Origin: Hyphomonadaceae bacterium
GTDB taxonomy: Bacteria; Pseudomonadota; Alphaproteobacteria; Caulobacterales; Aquidulcibacteraceae
Reading direction: 5' to 3'
Assembly: GCA_016791365.1 (NCBI GenBank)
Contig: JAEUMT010000037.1
Location: 1 to 40,647, forward strand
DNA: 40,647 nt
The notes below the pieces were generated by a model. That model did no database searches. It worked only from the letters and a program-made list of their open reading frames with translations, and was not told where the DNA came from. The translations under genes and the position numbers were made by a program. Positions 33,718 through 40,647 of the stretch are shown here, in pieces; within the stretch, counting starts at the first letter, position 1, and each line of letters begins with the position of its first letter.

Positions 33718-34736
33718 TTCAAGGTGCGGAAGCCGATATCCGCGATCCGCCGTATCTCGGCTTCGGTCCATCTCGGCGCTTCTTCCGGCAGACTGCGCGC
33801 AAGCAATTCGCCGATGACAGGGTCAGGCGCCGCCTGGCCGCGCTTCACTTCAAGAAACACCTCGGCGACGTCCGGAACGGAGATTAGCACGACGGTGCCT
33901 TTCTCATCCATGAACGGACGAAAGCTCTTGATGATCGGCCCTTGCAGTTTGCGGTCCACATCGTGGAAGTTATCGATGATGAGCGCCCGGCCCTCACGTG
34001 CGCATGCAAAAGGTGCGTCCGTGACGGACACGCCCAGCTGTGTGGCGATGGCGCCCCAATACGCTTCGACGGACTTTATCTGACTGCCATAGAGGAGGAT
34101 GGGCGATGCCTCTTTGAAGATTTGCCGGCAGAGTTCGGTTTTTCCGGACTTGGAGGGGCCATGCAGCCGGATAATTTTCCCGCCGGCGAGCAGTTCGCGC
34201 TGGATCCGTCTGAACTCTGGTTTGGTCGAGCGATCAATGAACGTATATGTGGGTTTGGCCTCGGCGAAGACGTCGGTTACGCGCGGTACTGGCGGAGGCG
34301 CGTCCAAGGCCGCGCCTGACTCCAACTCAGGCCGGCCGCAGAGCTTTCCGATGCGACGCACGAGGCTGCGCCAAGCCTGATCCGCATTATCGGGTTTTGC
34401 CAACCAGGCGCGGATATCTTCCACATGGACAATGTTGAACGGCGCTGGCGCGACAAACGGCTCGGGGGCATTGACCAAGGTTGCGGCCAGCTTGTCACCC
34501 TCGAACCCGATGAGCGCCTCCGCGAGAACCCACCGGGATTCGCGCGCGGCCGGCGACCAGCAAACGACGATCGATTTCGCGGCGCGCGCTTCCCGATTGA
34601 TTTCCTCGGAAAAAGTCTCGCCCGCACTAAGGCTTGCATCAAACCAGACGTCTAGTTTCAGACCCCGCAACGCGCGCGTCAGCTGCTCGATCGCGCCGCG
34701 GTCCTCTCTTTTGTACGAAATAAAAACATCCGCCAT
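33714..34736 (-). CDS. TIR-domain P-loop NTPase (candidate immune protein)
   Basis: The TIR domain (about 1-100) starts MADVFISYKREDRGAIEQL and has WFDASLSAGE and the WVLAE box whose Glu73 corresponds to the NADase glutamate in active TIRs. The ATPase core has Walker A GPSKSGKT (193-200), Walker B-like ALIIDNFHD (251-259) and a sensor-like TVVLISVPDV. The 340-residue frame stops just after the core, at a TGA overlapping the next ORF. TIR-NTPase proteins are known in bacterial anti-phage systems; that role here is inference. ATG 34736 follows GGAGG. Confidence 0.75.
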   Translation of the reverse strand: MADVFISYKREDRGAIEQLTRALRGLKLDVWFDASLSAGETFSEEINREARAAKSIVVCWSPAARESRWVLAEALIGFEGDKLAATLVNAPEPFVAPAPFNIVHVEDIRAWLAKPDNADQAWRSLVRRIGKLCGRPELESGAALDAPPPVPRVTDVFAEAKPTYTFIDRSTKPEFRRIQRELLAGGKIIRLHGPSKSGKTELCRQIFKEASPILLYGSQIKSVEAYWGAIATQLGVSVTDAPFACAREGRALIIDNFHDVDRKLQGPIIKSFRPFMDEKGTVVLISVPDVAEVFLEVKRGQAAPDPVIGELLARSLPEEAPRWTEAEIRRIADIGFRTLK

Positions 34737-34750
34737 GCCCGCCTCCGATT

Positions 34751-34769
34751 GCGACGCTAGCAGCGTCGC
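34751..34769. repeat. Perfect hairpin upstream of the TIR gene
   Basis: GCGACGCT (34751-34758), loop AGC, AGCGTCGC (34762-34769). It lies between the rnr stop and the TIR gene, just before the TIR ribosome binding site. It could be an rnr terminator without a T-tract, or a 5' leader structure of the TIR transcript. Confidence 0.5.
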
Positions 34770-34809
34770 GCGAAAAATCGAGAGGTTTCGAGCGCAAACT
34801 CAACTTGGA

Positions 34810-37119
34810 TTAGCGCCGTTTCTTGCGCTGGTTCTTTCCGCCGCGGTCGCGATCGCGCTTGGCGCCGCTGTCGCGTCTGAAACCCTGGCTGCTGACGCGT
34901 GATTTGCGCCAGCCGGGGATGGCCGGCATCGCGTCGCTTATGAGTGAGAAGACGAGGCCGCCGCTGATGGGTGTGGCTTCTTCCAGGCGCACTTCGACGC
35001 GCATGCCGAGTTGATAGCGTTCGCCGGAGTTTTCGCCGAGGAGCGCGTGGGCGGCTTCGTCGTGGATGTAGCGTTCGTTGCCGAGGGTGGAAATTGGCAC
35101 GAGGCCGTCGGCTTGGGTTTCGTCCAGGCGCACGAAGAGGCCGAAGCGGGTGACGCCGGTGACGCGGCCTTCAAAATTGGCGCCGATGCGGTCGGAGAGG
35201 AAGGCGGAGATGTAGCGCGCGGTGGCGTCGCGCTCGGCGGCCATGGACTGGCGCTCGGTTTCGCTGATGTGCTGTGCGGTTTCGTCGTAGCGCTGTTCAT
35301 CGGCGTCGGTGGCGCCGTCATCGCCCAGTTTGAGCGCGCGGATGAGGGCGCGGTGGATGGTGACGTCGGCGTAGCGGCGGATCGGCGAGGTGAAGTGCGA
35401 ATAGGCGCGCAGGTTGAGGCCGAAATGGCCGATGTTTTCGGGCGTATAGACGGCTTGTGACTGCGTGCGCAGGATGACTTCGTTGATGATGTCCTTGTTC
35501 GGTGATTGCTCGGCCAGATGCAGGATGCGGTTGAAGCGGCCTGAGGTGATGCTCTGGCCTTTGGCCCAGGACATATCGACTGTCGGCAGAAAATCGGTGA
35601 GCGCGGCGATCTTGGTGTCGCTGGGGCGATCATGAACGCGATAGATTTGCGGGCGCGTTTTCTGCTCCAGCGTTTCGGCGGCGCAGACATTGGCCTGGAT
35701 CATGAATTCTTCGATGAGCTTGTGGGCGTCGAAGCGTTCGCGGCGTTTGACGCCGGCGACTTTGCCGTCTTTGAAGATGATCTTGTGCTCGGGCGCGTCG
35801 ATCTCGAGCGGTTGGCGCTTGGTGCGCGCTTCCCAGACGCAGGCATAGGCGGCCCAGAGCGGTTTTAGGATGGGCTCCAGAAGCGGCCCGGTTTTGTCGT
35901 TGGGTTTGCCATCGATCGCTGCTTGCGCGTGTTCGTAGGAAAGCTTGGCGGCGGAGCGCATGAGGCCGCGGACGAACTTGTGCCGGATCTTGCGGCCTTC
36001 GCGGTCAAAGATCATCTCGACGGCGAGGCACGCCCGCTCTTCGTGCTCGCGCAGCGAGCAGAGGTCGGCGGAGAGCGATTCCGGCAACATCGGCGCGACG
36101 CGGTCGGGGAAGTAGGTGGAATTGCCGCGCCGCCAGGCGCCGCGATCGAGGGCGGAGCCGGCCGTGACGTAAGCGGAGACATCGGCGATCGCGACCCATA
36201 CGCGCCAGCCGCCTTTGTTTTTCTCGTCGGTGTCGGGCGCGGCATGGACGGCGTCGTCGTGGTCGCGCGCGTCTTCGGGGTCGATGGTGATGAGCGGCAC
36301 GTCGCGGAGGTCGGTGCGGCCTTTGAGGGTTGGTTTCTGCGCGGCGTTGGCTTGCGCTTCTTCGTCGGGCGAAAAGCCTTCGCGGATGCCGTGCGTGTGC
36401 ATGGCGAGGATCGATGCGGCGCGCGGATCGCTCTCGCGGCCAATGACTTCCTTGATGATTCCGAATTTGGGCCCGTGCGCGCGATCGCGGGTCGAAACGC
36501 GCAGTTCGGCGAAGACGAGGTCGCCGTCCTTGGCGTCGCCGACATTGTTGGCTTCGATGATGAGGTCGTGGCGGGCTTTGCGGTCGGCGGGTTCGACGCG
36601 GCCGCCGCCGAAGTCGCGGTTGCGATCGGACTTGTTGGCGCGATAGACGCCGAGGATACGGTGGGCGCTCTGGCCGAGGCGCTTGACGACCTTGGCGATG
36701 ACTTCGCCGTCGTCGTCGCGGACGATCTTGGCGAGCACGCGGTCGCCGATGCCAATGGCGGCTTCGCCTTTCATGCGCCGCGCTTCGCCAGGCGCCAAGC
36801 GGATGACGGGACCGAAATAGCCTTCCGTGCCGCGCATGCGCGCGAGCAGTTCGCCGTCGGGATCGCGATCGACGATGTCCATGACGCCGGATTCGGGGAG
36901 CGCTTGCGCGTCGGCGTAGCTCTTGCGGCCGGTGCGGCCGAGCGCGCCGGATTCTTCCAACTCGCGCAGGATGTGGCGCAGCTCTTTCTTCTGGTCCGCG
37001 CCGATGCCGAGTTCGTGCGCGATGTCGCGCTTCTGCGCCTTGCCGCCGGCTTTGCGGATCGCCTCAAGCACGCGTTCGCGGGTGAGGGGTTCTGGGGCTG
37101 GTGGTCGATTCTTCGCCAT
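34810..37119 (-). CDS. rnr: Ribonuclease R
   Basis: This 3'-5' exoribonuclease degrades structured RNA. The 769-residue protein has an N-terminal winged-helix region (about 12-62), cold-shock domains, and the RNB catalytic domain with TIDPEDARDHDDA (Asp280, 286, 288, 289). An S1 domain follows near the end (GRVTGVTRFGLFVRLDETQADGLVPIS). The tail is lysine/arginine-rich (KRDRDRGGKNQRKKRR). Residue positions match the family. topA is immediately upstream, with element V in the gap. Confidence 0.95.
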   Translation of the reverse strand: MAKNRPPAPEPLTRERVLEAIRKAGGKAQKRDIAHELGIGADQKKELRHILRELEESGALGRTGRKSYADAQALPESGVMDIVDRDPDGELLARMRGTEGYFGPVIRLAPGEARRMKGEAAIGIGDRVLAKIVRDDDGEVIAKVVKRLGQSAHRILGVYRANKSDRNRDFGGGRVEPADRKARHDLIIEANNVGDAKDGDLVFAELRVSTRDRAHGPKFGIIKEVIGRESDPRAASILAMHTHGIREGFSPDEEAQANAAQKPTLKGRTDLRDVPLITIDPEDARDHDDAVHAAPDTDEKNKGGWRVWVAIADVSAYVTAGSALDRGAWRRGNSTYFPDRVAPMLPESLSADLCSLREHEERACLAVEMIFDREGRKIRHKFVRGLMRSAAKLSYEHAQAAIDGKPNDKTGPLLEPILKPLWAAYACVWEARTKRQPLEIDAPEHKIIFKDGKVAGVKRRERFDAHKLIEEFMIQANVCAAETLEQKTRPQIYRVHDRPSDTKIAALTDFLPTVDMSWAKGQSITSGRFNRILHLAEQSPNKDIINEVILRTQSQAVYTPENIGHFGLNLRAYSHFTSPIRRYADVTIHRALIRALKLGDDGATDADEQRYDETAQHISETERQSMAAERDATARYISAFLSDRIGANFEGRVTGVTRFGLFVRLDETQADGLVPISTLGNERYIHDEAAHALLGENSGERYQLGMRVEVRLEEATPISGGLVFSLISDAMPAIPGWRKSRVSSQGFRRDSGAKRDRDRGGKNQRKKRR

Positions 37120-37133
37120 AGGTACAATGTGTC

Positions 37134-37274
37134 ACCTCTACCCCGCGAGGGGGAGAGGTCGCTCGAACTTGTTCGAGCGGGTGAGGGGGAGTGGTTCCGG
37201 GGTGAGCCTCGCTTTGGGACTCACCCTCATCCGGTCGCTTCGCGACCACCTTCTCCCGCCCGTGCGGGAGAAGG
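37134..37274. repeat. Paired double-hairpin element, copy V
   Basis: The left half has outer hairpin ACCTCTACCCC/GGGGGAGAGGT (37134-37159, one mismatch), inner hairpin CGCTCGAAC/GTTCGAGCG (37160-37179) and tail GGTGAGGGGG (37180-37189). The right half has tail CTCACCCTCATCC (37220-37232), inner hairpin GGTCGC-TTC-GCGACC (37233-37247) and outer hairpin CCTTCTCCCGC/GCGGGAGAAGG (37249-37274). It fills the gap between topA and rnr. Confidence 0.85.
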
Positions 37275-37287
37275 GACGGATCTGAGG

Positions 37288-39912
37288 TCAGGCCTTTTTC
37301 GCGGCTTTCTTTGCCGGCGCTTTCTTGGCGGCGGGCTTCTTTGCTGCTGCCTTCTTCGGCGCGGCTTCCTTCTTCGGAGCGGCGGCCTTCTTTGCGGGCG
37401 CTTTCTTTTTCTTTTTGCCGCCGCCGGCTTCGGCGCGGGCGGCTAGGAGAGAGAGCGCTTCGTCGACATTGATGTCTTCGGGCTTCTTGTCTTTGGGTGT
37501 GTTGGCGTTGGTTTCGCCGTCGGTGATGTAGGGACCGTAGCGGCCGTTGAGGACGCGGATCGGCTTGCCTGTCACCGGACTTTCACCGAGTTCCTTGATC
37601 GGCGGCGCGGGCGCGCGGCCGAAGCGGCCTTTGGCGCCGCCGGCTTTCTTTTCTTCGATCAAAGCGACGGCGCGGTTCATTTGAATCTCGTGCACGTCGT
37701 CGGCGCCGGGCAGGTTCACGTAGAGATTGCCCATTTTGATGTACGGACCGAAGCGGCCGATATTGGCGACGATCAATTCGTTCTCGCTCGGATGCATGCC
37801 GACTTCGCGCGGCAGCGAGAGCAATTTGATCGCGGTTTCGAGCGTGACGTCGGTCGGCGCCTGGCCTTTCGGCACGCTGGCGCGTTTCGGCTTGTCAGGA
37901 TCGCTCGGGTTCGGCGTTTCAAAGTACGCGCCAAAGCGGCCGCTCTTCAGCAGGATCGGGCCGTTGGGGCCGTCGCCGACGGGCAGGCCGTCTGACGGGA
38001 TAGCCTGCTCGGCTTCATCGCCGCCAGCCAAGGGCCGCGTGAACTTGCACGGCGGTTCGCCGTTATAGTTCGAGCAGCCGACGAACGCGCCATACTTGCC
38101 GAGGCGCAGTGAGAGCTGGCCGACATTGCAGAGCGGGCAGAGGCGCGCGTCCTTGCCGTCTTCACGCGGCGGGAAGATGTGGGGGCCCAGCACTTCGTTC
38201 AACGTGTCGAGCACTTGGGTGATGCGCAGATCGCCGATGTCGGTGATGGCGCCGTTAAAGTCCTTCCAGAAGTCGCGCATCAGCTTCTTCCAGGAAAGCT
38301 CGCCGGCGGAGACCTGGTCGAGCTGGCCTTCGAGATCGGCGGTGAAGTCGTACTCGACATACTTGCTGAAAAAGTTCTCGAGAAAGGCGATGACGAGACG
38401 GCCGCGGTCATCCGGGATGAAGCGGTTCTTGTCCATGCGCACGTAGCTGCGTTCGCGCAGCTTTTCGAGAATGGCGGCGTAGGTGGACGGACGGCCGATG
38501 CCGAGTTCTTCGAGCTTCTTGACGAGGCTGGCTTCCGAATAGCGCGGCGGCGGTTCGGTGAAGTGCTGATCGGCCTTCACGTCTTCGACCTTGACGCTCT
38601 CGCCTTGCTTCAGTTGCGGCAGACGGCGGTTTTCTTCGTCTTCCTCGTCGTCGCGGCCTTCCTGATAGAGTTTCAGGAAGCCGTCGAAGAGAATGACTTG
38701 GCCGGTGGCGCGGAGTTCGACTTTGCCGGTCGGCTCGGTGAAATCGACGCTGGTGCGTTCGATCGAGGCCGCTTCCATTTGCGACGCGACGGCGCGCTTC
38801 CAAACGAGATCGTAGAGACGCGCTTGATCGCCATCGAGGTGCAGTGTTTGCGGCGTGTTGGTCGGATCGGTCGGGCGGATCGCTTCGTGCGCCTCTTGCG
38901 CGTTCTTGATCTTCGACACGTATTTCCGAGGTTCGGCGGGGACGTAATTGTTGCCGAATTGGCCGCCGATGGCGGTGCGCAATTCTTTGATTGCGCCTTC
39001 GTCCATGCTGACGCCGTCGGTCCGCATGTAGGTGATGTGGCCGGCTTCGTAGAGACGTTGCGCGGTTTGCATCGTGCGCGAGGCGTTGAAGCCGAGCTTG
39101 CGGGCGGCTTCCTGTTGCAGCGTCGAGGTCGTGAACGGCGGCGGCGGATTGCGGCGCGTTGGCTTGGCTTCGACGGCGCTGACGGTGAAGCGGCCGTTCT
39201 TCACGGCGTCGCGCGCGGCGTGCGCCATCGCCTGGTTCTCGATGTCGAGGCGCTTTAGCTTCTTACCTTCGAAAGCCGAGAGGCGGGCGGTGAAGCTTTC
39301 GTTGCGCGGGCTCTGGAGCGTGGCGTCGACGGACCAGTATTCCTGCGGCTTGAAGCGCTCGATCTCGACTTCGCGGTCGACGATGATGCGCAGCGCCACG
39401 GATTGAACGCGCCCGGCTGAGCGTGAGCCGGGGAGCTTGCGCCAGAGCACCGGTGAGAGCGTGAAGCCGACGAGATAATCGAGGGCGCGGCGGGCCAGAT
39501 ATGCGTCCACCAGCTCCATATCGATGTCGCGCGGAGCGGCCATGGCGGCCTGCACAGCGGGTTTGGTGATGGCGTTGAAGGTGACGCGTTTGACGGTCTT
39601 GCCTTTCAGCGCCTTCTTTTGATTGAGGGCCTCCAGGACGTGCCAGGAAATGGCCTCGCCTTCGCGATCAGGGTCGGTTGCGAGGATGAGGTGATCGGCG
39701 TCCTTCATCGCGTCGGCGATGGCTTTGACGTGCTTGGAGGACTTCGGATCGATCTCCCAGGCCATGGCGAAATCGTCGTCCGGCTTCACCGAGCCGTCTT
39801 TGGCGGGCAAGTCGCGGATGTGGCCGTACGAGGCCAGGACCGTATAGTCCTTGCCCAAATACTTGTTGATTGTCTTGGCCTTAGCCGGGGACTCGACGAC
39901 GACGACGTTCAT
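37288..39912 (-). CDS. topA: DNA topoisomerase I
   Basis: This type IA topoisomerase relaxes negative supercoils. From ATG 39912 the 874-residue protein starts MNVVVVESPAKAKTINKYLG (Toprim). It has DPDREGE (80-86), the active tyrosine Tyr295 (in ITYMRTDGVSMDE), and a C-terminal zinc region (CPLCNVGQLSLRLGKYGAFVGC). An alanine/lysine-rich tail (repeated KKAAAPKK) follows, as is common in alphaproteobacterial TopA. The longer frame to 39984 adds residues without family character. Confidence 0.95.
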   Translation of the reverse strand: MNVVVVESPAKAKTINKYLGKDYTVLASYGHIRDLPAKDGSVKPDDDFAMAWEIDPKSSKHVKAIADAMKDADHLILATDPDREGEAISWHVLEALNQKKALKGKTVKRVTFNAITKPAVQAAMAAPRDIDMELVDAYLARRALDYLVGFTLSPVLWRKLPGSRSAGRVQSVALRIIVDREVEIERFKPQEYWSVDATLQSPRNESFTARLSAFEGKKLKRLDIENQAMAHAARDAVKNGRFTVSAVEAKPTRRNPPPPFTTSTLQQEAARKLGFNASRTMQTAQRLYEAGHITYMRTDGVSMDEGAIKELRTAIGGQFGNNYVPAEPRKYVSKIKNAQEAHEAIRPTDPTNTPQTLHLDGDQARLYDLVWKRAVASQMEAASIERTSVDFTEPTGKVELRATGQVILFDGFLKLYQEGRDDEEDEENRRLPQLKQGESVKVEDVKADQHFTEPPPRYSEASLVKKLEELGIGRPSTYAAILEKLRERSYVRMDKNRFIPDDRGRLVIAFLENFFSKYVEYDFTADLEGQLDQVSAGELSWKKLMRDFWKDFNGAITDIGDLRITQVLDTLNEVLGPHIFPPREDGKDARLCPLCNVGQLSLRLGKYGAFVGCSNYNGEPPCKFTRPLAGGDEAEQAIPSDGLPVGDGPNGPILLKSGRFGAYFETPNPSDPDKPKRASVPKGQAPTDVTLETAIKLLSLPREVGMHPSENELIVANIGRFGPYIKMGNLYVNLPGADDVHEIQMNRAVALIEEKKAGGAKGRFGRAPAPPIKELGESPVTGKPIRVLNGRYGPYITDGETNANTPKDKKPEDINVDEALSLLAARAEAGGGKKKKKAPAKKAAAPKKEAAPKKAAAKKPAAKKAPAKKAAKKA

Positions 39913-39946
39913 TCTGGACGGGGGCTTTCGCGGAAAAACGGGCCGG

Positions 39947-39975
39947 AAACTGGGGGCCGGGCCCCACTCTGTCAA
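39947..39975 (-). promoter_or_regulatory. Candidate promoter of topA
   Basis: On the minus strand a consensus -35, TTGACA (39970-39975), is followed after 17 bases by a poor -10, CAGTTT (39947-39952). The topA ATG is 35 bases downstream. The -35 is good and the -10 weak. topA is 373 bases from dprA, so it needs its own promoter. Confidence 0.35.
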
Positions 39976-40121
39976 CGCGCCCAAATGGGTTCGAGGCGGT
40001 ACTTATGCGAGAGGCGACCTAATTTTCCCTTGTGGTTCCATCAGTTAGCGGACGGTTCAGAAATCTGGCTTCCTCAACCTAAGGATGGTAATAACACGTA
40101 ATAGTTGCATCGGATGAAGCG

Positions 40122-40322
40122 ATGACGAAATCAAGCGAAACGCCGCCCGAGCGGCAAGACGTGGCCGACTACCTGGCCGACATCGCCGCGCAGTTGGCCG
40201 CGATGGCGCAAGGCGCAGGGCTCCTGCAGACCGCGTCGTTGCTGATGCGCGCCCATGTCTCGGCGCTCGCGGACGGGCGCGGTCTTCAACTCGAGAAGGC
40301 CGCACCTGAAGACGCGGCGTAG
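40122..40322 (+). CDS. Small hypothetical protein
   Basis: The 66-residue frame starts MTKSSETPPERQDVADYLADIAAQLAAMAQGAGLLQTASLLMRAHVSAL. It is helical and resembles short alphaproteobacterial proteins with 'YIADM..QLA.MA' at the same place. GGATGAAG precedes the ATG. Its end overlaps the convergent dprA end by 37 bases. No function is known to me. Confidence 0.55.
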   Translation: MTKSSETPPERQDVADYLADIAAQLAAMAQGAGLLQTASLLMRAHVSALADGRGLQLEKAAPEDAA

Positions 40323-40647
40323 CCGCCGGGCAGCGACGCGGCGCGGCCTTCCAACTCAAGTTCCGTAAGCGCAGCGGCTACCGCCCCGGCCGGCGCCTCC
40401 ACCAGTCGGGCGAGATCGATGACGTGGATCGGCGTGGGCGAGAGCAGCGCCGCGACTTTCTTTGGAAACCCTGCCGGCAACGGCGTCGCGTCGATGTTGG
40501 CGAACAATGGTCCTGCTGAGAGCGGCCTCAGCGGCGGGGCGCTTTCGCCCAGCGCCGCGATCACGTCCCTCGCGTCTTCGATCAGTGTGGCGCCTTGCTT
40601 GATGAGCGCATTTGAGCCGCGTGCACGCGGGTCAAGCGGCGAACCAG
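40286..40647 (-). CDS. dprA: DNA processing protein DprA, C-terminal part (runs off the window)
   Basis: DprA loads RecA on incoming single-stranded DNA during natural transformation. The frame open at the window edge reads GSPLDPRARGSNALIKQGATLIEDARDVIAALG, the end of the Rossmann-like DprA domain. A short linker and a winged-helix domain (about 50 residues, HVIDLARLVEAPAGAVAAALTELELEGRAASLPGG) follow. The N-terminus lies beyond position 40647. It precedes topA and rnr, an order I recall from related genomes. Confidence 0.9.
   Translation of the reverse strand, partial: GSPLDPRARGSNALIKQGATLIEDARDVIAALGESAPPLRPLSAGPLFANIDATPLPAGFPKKVAALLSPTPIHVIDLARLVEAPAGAVAAALTELELEGRAASLPGGYAASSGAAFSS

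Noticed and set aside
35923-37446. 507-residue plus-strand frame across rnr, element V and the end of topA
   Set aside because: It runs through two well-supported minus-strand genes and an intergenic repeat, with phenylalanine/glycine-rich shadow composition.

Overview
The window is GC-rich chromosomal DNA from an alphaproteobacterium, most likely of the Caulobacterales/Hyphomonadaceae group. The best evidence is a divK-pleD pair with the same phospho-acceptor, GGEEF and I-site residue numbers I recall for the Caulobacter proteins, and a perfect TTAA-N7-TTAA CtrA box upstream of divK. A DUF1476-type F1-ATPase zeta subunit, a DinB with an N-terminal Cys4 knuckle and the dprA-topA-rnr order fit the same group. 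The genes are mostly housekeeping, on both strands, with no prophage, CRISPR array or conventional insertion sequence.

Layout. 1-4250: tRNA-Gln(TTG), L-serine ammonia-lyase (sdaA) divergent from tdh-kbl (threonine to glycine plus acetyl-CoA), tRNA-Pro(CGG). 4279-10650: a small membrane protein, SppA, a conserved hypothetical, an ECF sigma/anti-sigma pair divergent from a secreted subtilase, and a secreted repetitive protein. 10658-17000: purine genes purQ, purS and purC on the minus strand, separated by about 4 kb holding an orphan PstS, a kinase-fold phosphotransferase with a coupled partner, and small membrane proteins. 17176-20318: ATPase zeta subunit, a heptamer repeat tract, small hypotheticals, a lipoprotein and purB. 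20338-24960: a repeat-bounded DUF559 pseudogene, an MFS transporter, an acetyltransferase, radC, map and a ParDE-type toxin-antitoxin pair. 25052-33000: pleD, divK, a ROK kinase, dinB, a RidA-like protein, a FemAB-like acyltransferase, an APC permease and a secreted small protein. 33106-34736: a TIR plus P-loop ATPase gene overlapping a second ORF that looks like its missing C-terminal half. 34810-40647: rnr, topA, a small protein and the 3' end of dprA.

Two things stand out. First, five intergenic elements share one architecture: two facing half-units, each with an outer hairpin, often an inner hairpin, and a GGGTGA-like tail pointing inward. Four are 121-141 bp. The fifth, between purB and the MFS gene, is 434 bp because a Vsr-like DUF559 nuclease gene, now frameshifted, lies between its half-units. 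This suggests a REP/BIME-like family whose gene-bearing form encodes a DUF559 nuclease rather than a transposase. Second, the TIR/NTPase pair is a candidate abortive-infection-type immune receptor, apparently split across an ATGA overlap, placed next to rnr.

All functional calls come from reading translated sequence and recalled family motifs; no database search was possible.
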